Source: Erigeron canadensis
Lineage: Eukaryota > Streptophyta > Magnoliopsida > Asterales > Asteraceae
NCBI RefSeq assembly: GCF_010389155.1
Contig: NC_057761.1
Coordinates: 53,442,587 to 53,506,586 of the forward strand
Reading direction: 5' to 3'
DNA length: 64,000 nt
Of the stretch, positions 1 to 11,900 are shown piece by piece (position 1 is the stretch's first letter; every line of letters starts with the position of its first letter). Both the position numbers and the translations under genes were made by a program. The notes under the pieces are model-generated. The model saw only the letters and a list, made by a program, of their open reading frames with translations, did no database searches and had not been told where the DNA came from.

Positions 1-42
1 TGTTTAAGATATAATGAAGAACACAAAAATTAGTATTCGTAC

Positions 43-3000
43 CGCTATAGCACCAAATCTTTGGAATAATGTATACGACGTTCCACCAAGAGCAGTCTAG
101 AGTAGTTTGAAACAAAATCATATTATTTTTTAGCATATAAGTTCCATTCAATTGACCTTTATATAATTAGCATAACATGTAAACAAGTAAATAACCTGGA
201 ATGCATTATCAGGACAGTTATAAAAAAATGTGGCAAGACGTCCAGCATTGAGAGATATAGCTGGCCGAAGAGAGACAGTAGGGGCAGGAAGGTAAACAAG
301 CATAAAATCTGCAATTACTGCCATCACCTAGGAAAATATCAAGTGGAATTATCAGTATATAAACTAAACAACGCACAACCAGAAGAACTACCACATTTGG
401 CTCTATAAGGAACATACCACGTCTGCAAAAACAATCTCGATCTCCTTGAAGAAATTTTCTTTACGTTTTTCATATTCCGCAGCAGTCTGTAAAGATAATT
501 AGATAAGAAATTATAATGTACTTCAGTTAACTGACAAGAGTAATTTTGAAGCAATGAAGCAGAATTAACATATATTAGACAAAATAAAACATAGCCGTTC
601 CAGAATTAACATACATTTCCAGGCACTCAAACCCTAAAATAATAGTGTCTTTTGGAGTAAAAAAAAATTGTTCTAGCTTTTCTTTTCTTTTCTGGGTAGT
701 AATAGCTGTTGACTTACGCATGACAAGGGTATTGGGACCTGAACCCAGATTCTTATTTTGATTAAACCTTTTAATCTCTGTTTGAACTTGTAGTAGTAGA
801 TATATTAGTATTCATTATATATAAAAAAAAACTTTACCACCACTTCAAGATATTCTAGATCATATTAGTCTACATATTGATGACTAGAAGCAAAAGACAC
901 TAGGCTCTGAAACGACAAGGGTCTGAAAGCAGAGGCGGCACACGCATCACGGACACCATGACCCTTGTTTCACCAAATACTTATATCTCCGTGATGGTGG
1001 AAGGATACAATAGCCGACCAGGAAGTGGAGGTACATGAGGCGCCAAAAGCTCTGAAGTACCACTAAGACGCACGCTACACATGGCTTTCTGTAAACGGAT
1101 CGTCTACCAGTCTACCACCTAGAGTAGCTTCCTGTGTTTCCATAGTCGCCTAGAGTTACCAAGCTCCTAGACTTGCCCTAGGCATGCTTTTTAAACCAAG
1201 AAGTGTATTGGATATAGTCTGAAAAAGGATACACATTCATAGAAAAGGCAATAGCAACTGGTCACCTGCTCCAGATTGTCCAGTCACTTCATAGTTAACT
1301 TTTTCATAGTCGTTCAGCTAACCAAGAGAAACCTCAACGTAGTAACATATTGTTTGTTCAAACAGCTAAACAGGTAAAAATGGATACGCATTTTCTAACT
1401 ATTACAACTTTCTATGATGATATGTCCTAAGTCAACTTATTAAAAACTTAAACAACTTAATGGAGGAAGTACATAGCATTATGGTCATAAATGAGAAAAA
1501 AATAGGTATTTGCATTTTATAATTGTCCTATAAATATCTTATACACCTTTTTATATTACAAAATGGAGACATATAGTAATCATCATTCAAAGAATGAATA
1601 ATAGCTGATCAATGAAAAAGGGCCAAATATTAAAGAAAGTTGACATATAACAACTTTAATCGAGAGCTAGATAACTCTTGCATAATTGTCTTTCTGAACA
1701 AAAATAGATATCGGTTGTCATGGCCATAGCTCATAGCAAGAAAGGAAAGGTAGTAATTCTTGTCACATGCACGGAATACTACAAAAAATGCTGTTTAAAG
1801 GAACACGGGTATTTACGTATTTTACCTAATTTGCAAGAAAGCTAAACATAACAAATTTAAACATGTTGTTTGCCTTTTACACATATCCAACGTTTCCATT
1901 ATAAAGCCGCAACTTCGCAATTAAAGATACTAAACCCTATATAAGAGAGGGTAGCAATTTTCTTTACTACACGGAATACTACACAAAGGAAAATGTTGTT
2001 TAAAGAAACACTAGCGCTTGTGCATTTTTCCTAATTTCCAACATCCATGATAGCTAAACAAAACACCCACTTTAAACATGTCAACTTCCTTTTACACAAC
2101 TTATTATCAGATGTTTTGCTTGTCTGCATTATAAAGTACAAGATTCTACACCGTATGTAAATGATATATCAACTTTCTTGTTTCAACACACTTTTGAGAT
2201 AAACACAATAGCGTATTCTTCTAAAAACTAATGCTGAATGATAACTCAAAAATGTCTTGTATTTTATATTCTCCATCGAAGTTGGTAGCATGTCCACAAC
2301 TTAGACTCAACCTACTAGTGAAATACCGGAAAACACCCTAGAACATACAGTGCAACAAATTACTCACACGTTCAATCCATACACTACACATGTTGGCCTC
2401 ATGTAGTCATGTCCCATTAACCATTGTGTTAAATTATCTACTGTCTCTCAGGTTGGACGTAGAACTGGTTGGCTATCCATTAATCTCAAACTGAGTTTTC
2501 CAACCTAACATCAAACCTTTTCCAGCAGAAGTGAGAGATACGCACCTTCACATTATCAGTAAAACTAGTATTTTTTTCAAAAAAAAAAAAGAACAACAGT
2601 ATTTTCCCGAAACCAAACAGGACAATTTTGATATGTCAAGATTCTATAAAAAAAAATGACTAAGATACTTTTTTCTAATCAATTCTTTTGAATAAATACT
2701 ATGTCACCATACCTAGGTGAACATGCAACACCTCGTTGTATGACTCTTTCATTGTTCCCATGGAACATCCCAAAATAAGTGTGGTGGTTCTTTTAACTCT
2801 TCTGGTCTCGACATAAAAAGTAACTTTTCATCGGGCATATTAATATATAATCAAACTTTTTTGCTTGTTTCCGTTACATTGCATGACAATACTCCAGCTA
2901 TTAACATGGTATCCCCAATTAAAGAAGCTTCGTAACTAAAGAATCCTCGGTTACAGGTTACAACAACTTCCAAGTCTCAACACAAACCCTTGTAACTACA

Positions 3001-4060
3001 TATTTTAGCGCAAAATTAATATCAACTTCCATAACGATTAACACTTAAATGACAACTCTATAACTTCTAATATGTTTCATACACAAAACACATAGTACAG
3101 AACACCTTATACTATAGCGAAAAAACACCCGAAAAACATTTTGTACCAAAAAATTATGAACACTATCTGTACACAAAACATTTTGTACACAAAACACATA
3201 GTCCAATTCATTTTGTACCAAAAAATCAAATAACACTGTCTGTCAAACCACTTAAACAAAATTTCTTACAAAATTATGAACCTCCATTTCTATCAAAAAT
3301 TAGATATCTTATGCATGTTGCTGATCACAACCAGTAGGTTATGGTTAAACTTAAACACGTATTGATAATTACTTTTAGAGGACAATTATTCTCATGTACA
3401 ATTTCATTGTGCTAATTAGGCTATGGTTAACAAAATTCATATGTTATGCATTTCTAAAAAATCAATTCTTTTTAAAAAAAAAATATATGAAAGGAATATT
3501 AGGTCAAAAAATATATATAAGTATATGTATACCTTAGTAAACATACCAACGCCGCATTCAATCCCAACTTTAGCCAAAAACAAATCATCAGCCAGCAACC
3601 TTTCCTTAAACCCACCAAACTGCAACAGCCATTTCAAAAACGGCGACGTTTCAAGCTCCAAATACCTTTTCACCACCGATCCAGGTATCCGGCCCGACCC
3701 GATTGCCGCCGCTAAATCTTTAGGCAAACTATCCAACGATCTACCCACTTGGGCCAACACCATCAACGCTTCTTTCTCATTATCATTTCCATTATCACCA
3801 CCGCCGCCACCGCCAGAATTATTACCGTGGCCGCTACCGTCACCACCGTCGCCGGAAAACGCGAGTAAGATAGGAAACTTGTTCTGGGTGTTGTTATTTT
3901 TCGATGAAAATGAGGTTTTTGGTGTTTGGGTGGATAGTGAAAGTGATGGTTTGAAATGAAAAGATTGAAATGGAATGTGAGTCTTGAATTTGGAGAAATC
4001 TTTTGAAGAAGATGATGATGATGTGTAGCCCATGGCTGACATCGCCGCCGCCGACGACAT
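43..4060 (-). CDS. RETICULATA-RELATED family protein (RER2/RER3-like), 5' part, runs off left edge
   Basis: Exons read on the minus strand: 3533-4060, 418-486, 196-327 and 43-96, all in phase 0 with GT/AG borders; the rest lies beyond base 1. Exon 1 (176 codons) has a Ser/Thr-rich plastid transit region (about residues 1-65), a Gly/Asn-rich low-complexity linker (about 68-90), then the family core with the stretches SLPKDLAAAIGSGRIPGSVV, RLLADDLFLAK and IECGVGMFTK. Exon 2 gives TAAEYEKRKENFF and exon 3 gives ADFMLVYLPAPTVSLRP and FFYNCPDNAFQ, both hallmarks of the DUF3411 (RETICULATA) domain with hydrophobic, membrane-spanning stretches. Family knowledge: members sit in the chloroplast envelope, and loss in Arabidopsis gives reticulate leaves through poor mesophyll growth. 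The core resembles the Arabidopsis RER2/RER3 pair more than RETICULATA or RER4, from memory. Intron 1 is about 3 kb. Start chosen as the first Met ahead of the transit region. Confidence 0.9.
487..3532 (-). other. Intron 1 of the RETICULATA-RELATED gene
   Basis: About 3.05 kb without coding signal. It holds a more GC-rich patch near 900-1200 that looks inserted but matches nothing I recognise, a diverged 200-bp tandem duplication (1771-2150), and short A-rich repeats built on ACAAAACA near 3075-3215. The donor is at 3532-3531 and the acceptor at 488-487 on the minus strand. Confidence 0.7.
1771..2150. repeat. Diverged tandem duplication, unit about 200 bp
   Basis: ACGGAATACTAC occurs at 1771 and again at 1971. 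Both copies continue with similar text in the same order: a TGTTTAAAG block, CTAATTT, AGCTAAACA, TTTAAACATG, CCTTTTACACA and CATTATAAAG. Many small differences show it is old. Confidence 0.55.
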
Positions 4061-4118
4061 GTTTGTTGGTGTGGTTTAGGTGGTGGCGTTAGTTTCAGAG
4101 TTGGGTTGGTGAGTGACT

Positions 4119-4189
4119 GTGCATATATATATGTGTGTGTGTGTATAGGTGTGTGTTGAATTTATTATTATGTGTATATATATATAGTA
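4119..4189. repeat. TA/TG microsatellites upstream of the RETICULATA-RELATED gene
   Basis: Runs of (AT)n, (GT)n and (AT)n lie 60-130 bp before the ATG at 4060. The TATATAT runs could serve as the TATA region of this gene, but the low complexity makes that uncertain. Confidence 0.5.
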
Positions 4190-4811
4190 GGCAAGGTAAA
4201 CGTTAAAAGGGCCTACATCCGGAGATATCGGAAGGTGGCAGCTAAGGTTTCTCATGTTGTATCCGTCTTACCAACTATTTTTGTCCCTCAAACAACATTT
4301 GGGTTTCATTTGACTACTAACGTTGTTTTCATCGGATTTGAGTCGGGTCAATCATATCATGGTTGTCACTTGTAAGTGACCATCAATTGTTTTTGTAGCT
4401 AGGCTTGATAGATTCAACAATGTCAATATTAATACGGAAAGATTTTTTCAAGATATTAGATTGATAGGCTTTTTTTGATATGAAAGTAGAAGAAAAAATT
4501 ATTCAGTAAAATAAAACAATCATTGTAATTTTGTTTTTGATGTAATATGTTTGTATAGTTTGCCACATCACTATTTGATAGTGTTACCCGTGTTAATATA
4601 AGTTAACTTTAAAGAAAAAAAAACTTGATAGAGGTCATTATCGTCACAAAGTTGGCTTAATGTTAATTAAGATTTTTGTTAGGTTATCAAGATTGATATC
4701 TTATACGGGATCATTTTCATCTTCATAAAATTGAGGTCGTATAATCCTATTAGAAATCATGATTTTTCTTAATATAGAATCCACTTGAAATAAAATAACA
4801 TTGATACGTAA
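4190..4811. other. Intergenic, AT-rich
   Basis: I see no gene here. Short open frames at 4172-4375 and 4701-4901 have no recognisable motifs and lie in AT-rich DNA. Confidence 0.5.
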
Positions 4812-6051
4812 TCTCTTCTCTATTATAAATAAAAGAGGATTGTGTTCAAAAGGTATTTTTAGAAAAAAGTTGATGTGGCAAACTAAAAATTGTTTATACA
4901 TCTTATTTTTAAAAAAGATGATGTCATATTACAAAAAAAAATTATTTTAATTTAACAAAAAACAATTTTAATTTGTTTTCTTTGCTTACCAATTTTACCA
5001 TTTAATTTTTATTTATTATTTTCTTTTACGTATCTTTTTACTCGCATCATCGCAATCGTAAATATGGTTCTTATATTAATCATTGTACATTGAATGTTAA
5101 CATTTTTGACTTTTCGTTTTTCCGAAAACACTTTTATATATGTGTTAATTCAAGTTCCTAAAAGGTTCGAATATATAATATATACCGGTGTTTTGAATCT
5201 TTCAAATTATTGTTATGTTCCAAGTTTTATTAAATTCGATAATGTCAACATCAAAATTTACCTATTACAAATATTTTTATCTTGTATATATATTAAAAAT
5301 ATGTTTTTAACGGTCCGGATAATAAAAGTTAATTGTTTCTAGAAGGTTTTTGCTTATGTGGCATAATCTAACCTCCTTTACAAATCCCCGTTTAAATTTA
5401 ATGATATCATATTAATTTTATAATTATTTAAAATAAAATTAAAATAATTTCTAGAAACCATCAAATCCAATATTTTTATAGAAACACAATCAAATCCTAA
5501 TTGTTTGCCACATATATCATAATTTACACACAAAAAAAGACTCATCAAACTATATCCAATCATTTTACCTTAATCATGTTCGACACTTAAATCAGCCATT
5601 TGAACCATGTTAACTAATCCTATATGTATTTTGTAAAGTATTATATATATGTTACACTAAAACAAAGATTTAAAAGATAAATGACTGGTAGTGTAATTTA
5701 ATCATTAATGTTATTTTAGATAATTTCCCCATGTAACATTTAAAGAGAGAGTTGTTTTTTTTATTAGAGATCATAAAAGTATAGATTAAGTGTATAGGAA
5801 AATTATGATTAAGAAATAGGGGTATTTTGGATACAAAAAAATGTGAATTTCCTAAAATAGGAATTTCAATATGTTTTATAAGGGTTTATTAGAGATTATA
5901 AAAGTATAGATTAGGTTTATATGGAAATTATGATTAAAAAATATGGGTATTTTTGGTATAAAAAAGTGATGAATTTCCTAAAATATAAATTTCAATATGT
6001 TTTATAAAGGTTTATCAAATAGCTCGGGTTGAACCCGGGTTGATTTGCTAG
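4812..6051 (+). mobile_element. Candidate non-autonomous Helitron
   Basis: The 3' end shows the Helitron signature: a hairpin CGGGTTGAACCCG at 6025-6037, ten bases, then CTAG (6048-6051) followed by T. The proposed 5' end at 4812 starts with TC after an A and reads TCTCTTCTCTATTATAAATA, which resembles plant Helitron 5' ends. There are no terminal inverted repeats, no target duplication and no helicase ORF. The 5' boundary is an inference; the 3' end is better supported. Confidence 0.5.
5760..6013. repeat. Tandem duplication, unit about 126 bp, inside the candidate Helitron
   Basis: Two adjacent copies (about 5760-5886 and 5887-6013) share TATTAGAGAT, ATAAAAGTATAGATTA, AATTATGATTAA, GAATTTCCTAAAATA and TTTCAATATGTTTTATAA in the same order, with scattered substitutions. 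Confidence 0.7.
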
Positions 6052-8963
6052 TATATAAATAAAACAGGATTTTTATGACATCATTGTTTTTTAACTAATG
6101 CTTATTTGTAATTATTAGACTTATTTATATTACTTGTTTCTTTTTTATTTTCTTGATTTATGACATCATCCTATTTAAAGTTTAATTGTTTTTGTTTAAT
6201 TTACTTATGATATTATAAGTACTTTCCTTCTTTAAGTTTATTTCATTTTTATATTTCTTATTTATGATGTCTTTTTTTATTAAAAAAATATAGTTTTTAT
6301 TTTCTTTTGAAAACTTTAATATTTTATACATGGTCTTTTAAATTTTCATCATCTAAATAGTTTTATCATAATATATTTTTAAATTATCTACATGTTATGC
6401 CGATTAATAAGCTAATTATATATATTCGAAATATAAGGTATACTATTATGATATTATCAGTATGATTGAATTATCTCATAGTTCTTAGACATCGACGTAA
6501 CTTAATATTACAAAACTTTTATTAATAAGTCCGATTTAATTAGCTAGTACTGTAATAAAAAGCTAAATGTCAACATAGTTCAATACAACTACAAGAATGT
6601 TTAATATTTAATTTCATAGTTGATAAGTGTATAAACATGTACTTCCAAATTCTGACATATGAATTTTTTTTACTTTATTCTTCTATAGAAAAACTTAAAT
6701 TTTGTTTTATTTGAGGTTTCCAAACAATCTTAGGATTTTATCAACGATCTTAGGTTCAACCTTGGCGATCCTAATACGACCTGACACGAATATGCTAGCG
6801 AGATCGCAAGATTATACTATCGAGATTGTGATTTTGATGGTTTTACTATAGGTCTTGAACATAGGCAAAACTATGTGGGAGCAAGGAGGGTTCTGGCCTC
6901 CCGAAAGTTCGACTTGTATATGTTGTTTTGCAAATTCTACTCAGAAAGATTTGTAGCTAAATTAGTCAGCATCAATTGCTTAAGAGTCAGGCTTATATAA
7001 GTCGAAGGGTTCGACTCCCCCCAAAAGCCTAACAATCATCGTTTTTTGTTATTTATTCCAAATAAACAATGATAATTATTTTACCTATTTTAAGATTTGA
7101 CTATTTATTTTTTAAGCTTTCTACTATTCATGTTATACACACCCTAATAAATATTTTTCCTTGTTTAGGATATATCTATTTATTTAATCACTATCTACAA
7201 ATCTGTATATATACTTGAACTATATTATAGAACTGTGAAATATAATATATATATTCAACAATTTTATAAAAAAGTTTGTTTATTTTTATTTAAGGATAAG
7301 TATTTGGGAATGTAATGAACTTTGCACGAATGTTTATGTTGTGCAATGAACTACTTGGATGTTTATTGTATGTAACGAACTTTTAAATCCTAGTTATTAG
7401 ATGTACGCGGGTATACGTGGCAACCATATAAGCTGCCACTTATAAGTTTTTGGTTAGTTGGGTACATCCAATAATCTGAATTTGAAAGTTCATTACATAC
7501 AATAAACATGCAGGTGTCATTACTCAATATAAACATTTGTCCTTATCCCTTGTATTTATTTTTATATCCATTAATCAAAGTTTTTGACATATTTTGTTAA
7601 TTAAGTCGAGCTTAAAATCACTTAGTTAAAGATGAAAATTATGTTTGTCCATTTACGCAAATTGAATAAAAAAATTTACGAGGCTTGTCCAAATATCTAA
7701 TACATCTTGATTAGTCTATGAATCAAATCGGCACCTCGAAAAATTTCGTTCAAGTTTCGTCGCTGGTCTTGAATGTTAATCGGATATATTAAGAGTAGCT
7801 ATCTAGGTAATAAGTTATAGAATGGTCATGTGACCTATATTTAGGTCAAAAACTCACTATCTCCATATAACCTAATAAAGCTAGGTTTAGAGACAAATAA
7901 AAAAAGAAAAATAAGTGAAAGGTAAGCAAAACGCTTAAGATACAACAAATACATACATAATAGATTATACATGTCCGATGGACATGGACATCATAAGTAA
8001 AAAAGTAAAAGTAATTACTAATTACTTATTATGAGCATTATTTTATTAAATGATAAATCAAATCACTATAAGACTAAGTAAATGTAATAAAAGATATAAT
8101 GGTTTAACACTTTATAAAAGTTGATTGTATTATTTACTCACAGATCTTACTATAAGACTAAAATGATTTTTAGTGATATTATAATTGAAAGTCGATTGTA
8201 GAAAAAAAAAAAGACACTGAATATCTACCATAGCTTACAGAAATTAAAAAAAAATATTAAGGTTAAATCAAGTGGTTTTTGAATATTATTAAAATTGAAA
8301 TTAGAAGTCATGAGTTCAAATTTTGTCTTTGACATTTTTATTTGCTATTTAAAATTAGTAAAAGCAAATGGATTTAGATTTATGTCTTCTTACATATATG
8401 TACAAAGACATTGGTTGCACTTGAAGTTTAACATTCATACAAGAATATAGAACATCTTTCCGTCATCTACCATAAAGTATTATCTTTCGGGAAATGATTT
8501 ATCCACATAACTTATTAACTTTAAATTCTGATTAAAATCAAAATTAAGAAGAAAAAATTAGTGAAATTCACGTTAAATTTACAAGCTTTTATAAGGACTG
8601 ATGTTTATTTTTCTTTATACTTTTAATAAATTTATTTTTTCTTTATACTTTTAATACAAATAAAAATAAATATATACTGTTAACCAAAAAAATCTCTCTT
8701 TTTGATCTGTAACGTAAAAGGCAAAGGCAGAAATTACCGTGGTGACTGAAATACTTTTTATTTTTATTTTTTACGAGTATATATATAGTAAAATAACATC
8801 GGTGAAGTCTTTGTGCGGAACATAGCGACTGATCAGCGGTATACTTCACCAGATCTCTATCTTCAAATCACAATTTACTTAGCTATAATCCAAGTTTATT
8901 TATATTTCTATTACTATCTGTTACAGATTACAGATATCTATTGAGGTGTATCAGTTAGTTGAA
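6052..8963. other. Intergenic, AT-rich, with repeat debris
   Basis: No gene is visible. The first bases after the Helitron end (TATATAAATAAAACAGGATT) resemble that element's own 5' region, so a second degenerate copy may follow directly. A foldback element lies at 7292-7552. The last 150 bp hold the probable promoter and leader of the AP-4 mu gene. Confidence 0.5.
7292..7552. mobile_element. Foldback MITE
   Basis: The left arm (AAGGATAAGT, TGTTTATTGTATGTAACGAA, TTATTAGATGTAC) is mirrored in the right arm (GTACATCCAATAA, TTCATTACATACAATAAACA, GTCCTTATCC). It is about 260 bp and non-coding. I could not settle its superfamily or target duplication. Confidence 0.6.
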
Positions 8964-11900
8964 ATGATCTCGCAGTTTTTTGTATTATCTCAGCGTGGCG
9001 ATAACATCGTCTTTCGTGATTGTAAGTTTTTATTAGTTTTTGCAATTATAATTCATTAATTGCATGTGGGTCTGTAATTTAGTGAATTCATTCATTATAT
9101 AATTATATATATATGTGTGTGTGTGTGTATAATTTTGAGTTGAAAAGTTTTTAGGTCCAAGGATGATGATATTTTTGTAGATTTGGATCTGGGTTTTGAT
9201 TTTACCCCTTGGATGAAAATGTATTCAGCTTTAAGCCAAAGTCTATTGTATGCATCCAACTTAGAATGCTTCTACTGTATATATTCAACTTTCCAACTAT
9301 TTCTGTTGTATGTATTCGGTACTACTTCGCCCAGTTCGTTTTTGGCGTAAGAGTGCTTGATCGGTGTGCTGTTATGTGGCAACTTGTATGTTGGCACCGC
9401 ATATAGATGACAAATCAGTAAAAGGACCGGCATTTGGGCATATACATACAATTGAAATATCCTAAGCTGGATGCATATAACAGATTTTGGAATTGCAGGA
9501 CACTTAACCCTTTAATGTATCTATATATTCGCCAATTATTCTATTTTGATGTTGTTAAGACTAGTTCCCCTTCTCAAAAGTTGGTTCCTTTTGTTTTAAG
9601 TAGAATGAAGGAGGGTGGATATACACGGATACTTAAGTTAGGTTCAGGTAGATGAAAATATAGACCAGAAGTACTTGTAGTCATATCTACACATGATACA
9701 TGTCCATGCAGTATTTTCACTTTTGTAACTGGTATACATGCCATTGGGGTGTTAGCCCAGTGGGTCAGGGGGTTTTTCACTATGTGGTTTTCTCTTGGGG
9801 AGTCTCAGGTTCGAATCTTGCCACATGCAAATGTGGTCAAGGGGACTTAGCAACGCTATATCCATCTAACACATGGGGAGCAAACCCTTTAGGGCGATGC
9901 CAGGAGTCGAACCGGCGTGGGCGCACCCGCGTGGGGGGTGTTAGCCATTTATTCGCTGCTGCCTTAAAAAAAAAGAGTACGTAGCTATTTTAGCTGATGG
10001 GAAGATAATCTGTTAACCTGGTTATTCTACTAATGCAGATCGTGGTGACGTGCAAAAAGGAAGTGCAGAGATATTTTTCCGTAAAGTGAAGTTCTGGAAA
10101 GAGGACGGGGAAACTGAGGCTCCACCTGTCTTTGTAGGTACCTTCTAAGATGTACAATCTTTACCATTTGTGTTCGGTAGATCTTCCTGCAATAATAAAT
10201 TCTTGTCTAGCTGTACTCTCAGCATCTTTTTGTTTAAAAATATCGTTTTAACTTCTTTCTTTGGCATCTATTCTCGTTACTTGTTTCCAACCTACTCTTT
10301 TAGACACTTTGACTTGATAGATGATCCACTACAATATAACCTTAGATTCCATGGCTATTCATCTTGATGATATATATCTTCTACTGCAATTTTAAATTTT
10401 GATAGATGTACCACCATAAAACAACTTTAGAATTCATTGCCAACTGTGACTACTTCTTGCAATCCTTCAGGCAATTTCAGCCTTTGAATTATACACCAAT
10501 TGCAGTTTAATTTTTAGTTTGACTTTTTATGCTAACGTCATGGTTACTGATGATGTAATGTACTTGATTTGTTATGATAGAATGTGGATGGTGTCAACTA
10601 CTTTCATGTGAAGGTGGTTGGATTGCTGTTTGTTGCAACCACTAGAGCAAATGTGTCACCTTCTCTTGTCTTGGAGCTGCTACAAAGAATAGCACGTGTT
10701 ACCAAGGATTATCTTGGTATCCTCAATGAAGATTCAATAAGGAAAAACTTTGTGCTTGTGTATGAATTACTTGATGAAGTTATTGTAAGTTCTTTCATTT
10801 ATTTGGACAATGTTGCATGTGCTAAAGTTTGAATGTAATAACTACAAATAGTATCTTAATGGACAGTGTATGTTAACTTTTGATGATTTTACTTTCATAA
10901 TTTTGGAACCCAGGATTTTGGTTATGTGCAAACAACGTCGACCGAAGTTCTAAAGTCATGTGTATTCAATGAGCCAATCATGATTGATGCAACACATATG
11001 CCGCCTCTTGGTCCGGCTGCCCTCTTTATGGTACATGTGATCAAGTTATTTTGCATTGACTGATATCTCTTAAAGTTTACTTGTATATAGATATTTTTGT
11101 AATCTGCAACATTTGTGGATGCAGCAAGGGAACAAAAGAATGCCAGGGACAGCTGTCACAAAATCAGTTGTAGCTAACGAACCTGGCGGTAGGAAGAGGG
11201 AGGAAATTTTCGTTGATATAATTGAAAAAATAAGTCTTACATTCAGCTCTAGTGTGAGTATTTTGTGTTCGATTCTATTTTTTTTTTCTCTATATTATTT
11301 TCTTATACTAACCAAGAAACTACTGTAATTTATTTGGCATTGTTTGATTACTTGATATCAATCCTTATGCCTTCTAATTTGTACATGCTGAAGTAATTCG
11401 TAGTATTATTTCAATCTAATCTTATATACACTATGTATCTTGCATCAGTTTTGTGGATCCCACTTGGTTCTCATTAAGTTGACCAATATTGACTTTAGGA
11501 TTAAGGAGGGTACATTTCAATCACGTATTTCATTCGCACATTTCCCTCATTTCTTTTGAGCTTTTTACTCATTCTTCATGACTTGATTCCTTTCCCCCAT
11601 TTCCCCATCAAATATTCTCTCCCACTTATGGTGAATGATGTCGAACCTAAACTACTTGTCACTGTGGCAATGTATGTTTAAGCTGCTAGTCCTGGTAAAA
11701 GAGTCTTTATAAGGGTTATGCTACAGAAATCTGACTTGAGTGTTTGTAAATGAGGAGATGGTTGTGCGATTGTATACTAGAATGTTAATGATTGCTTGTT
11801 GTTCTCTTTTATATGTCTTTCACGTTTCTGTAAAGCAAATATAATTCAGTTTATAGGTCTGCATATAATTGTACTGTAGCACGGTCTGCATATACCCTAA

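Noticed and set aside
3423..3959. Plus-strand 178-codon open frame
   Set aside because: It is the antisense shadow of exon 1 of the RETICULATA-RELATED gene; the Pro-rich text mirrors its Gly-rich linker.
6960..7030. Possible tRNA (GGGTTCGACTCCCCC near 7007)
   Set aside because: No A box at the right distance and no cloverleaf stems could be formed.
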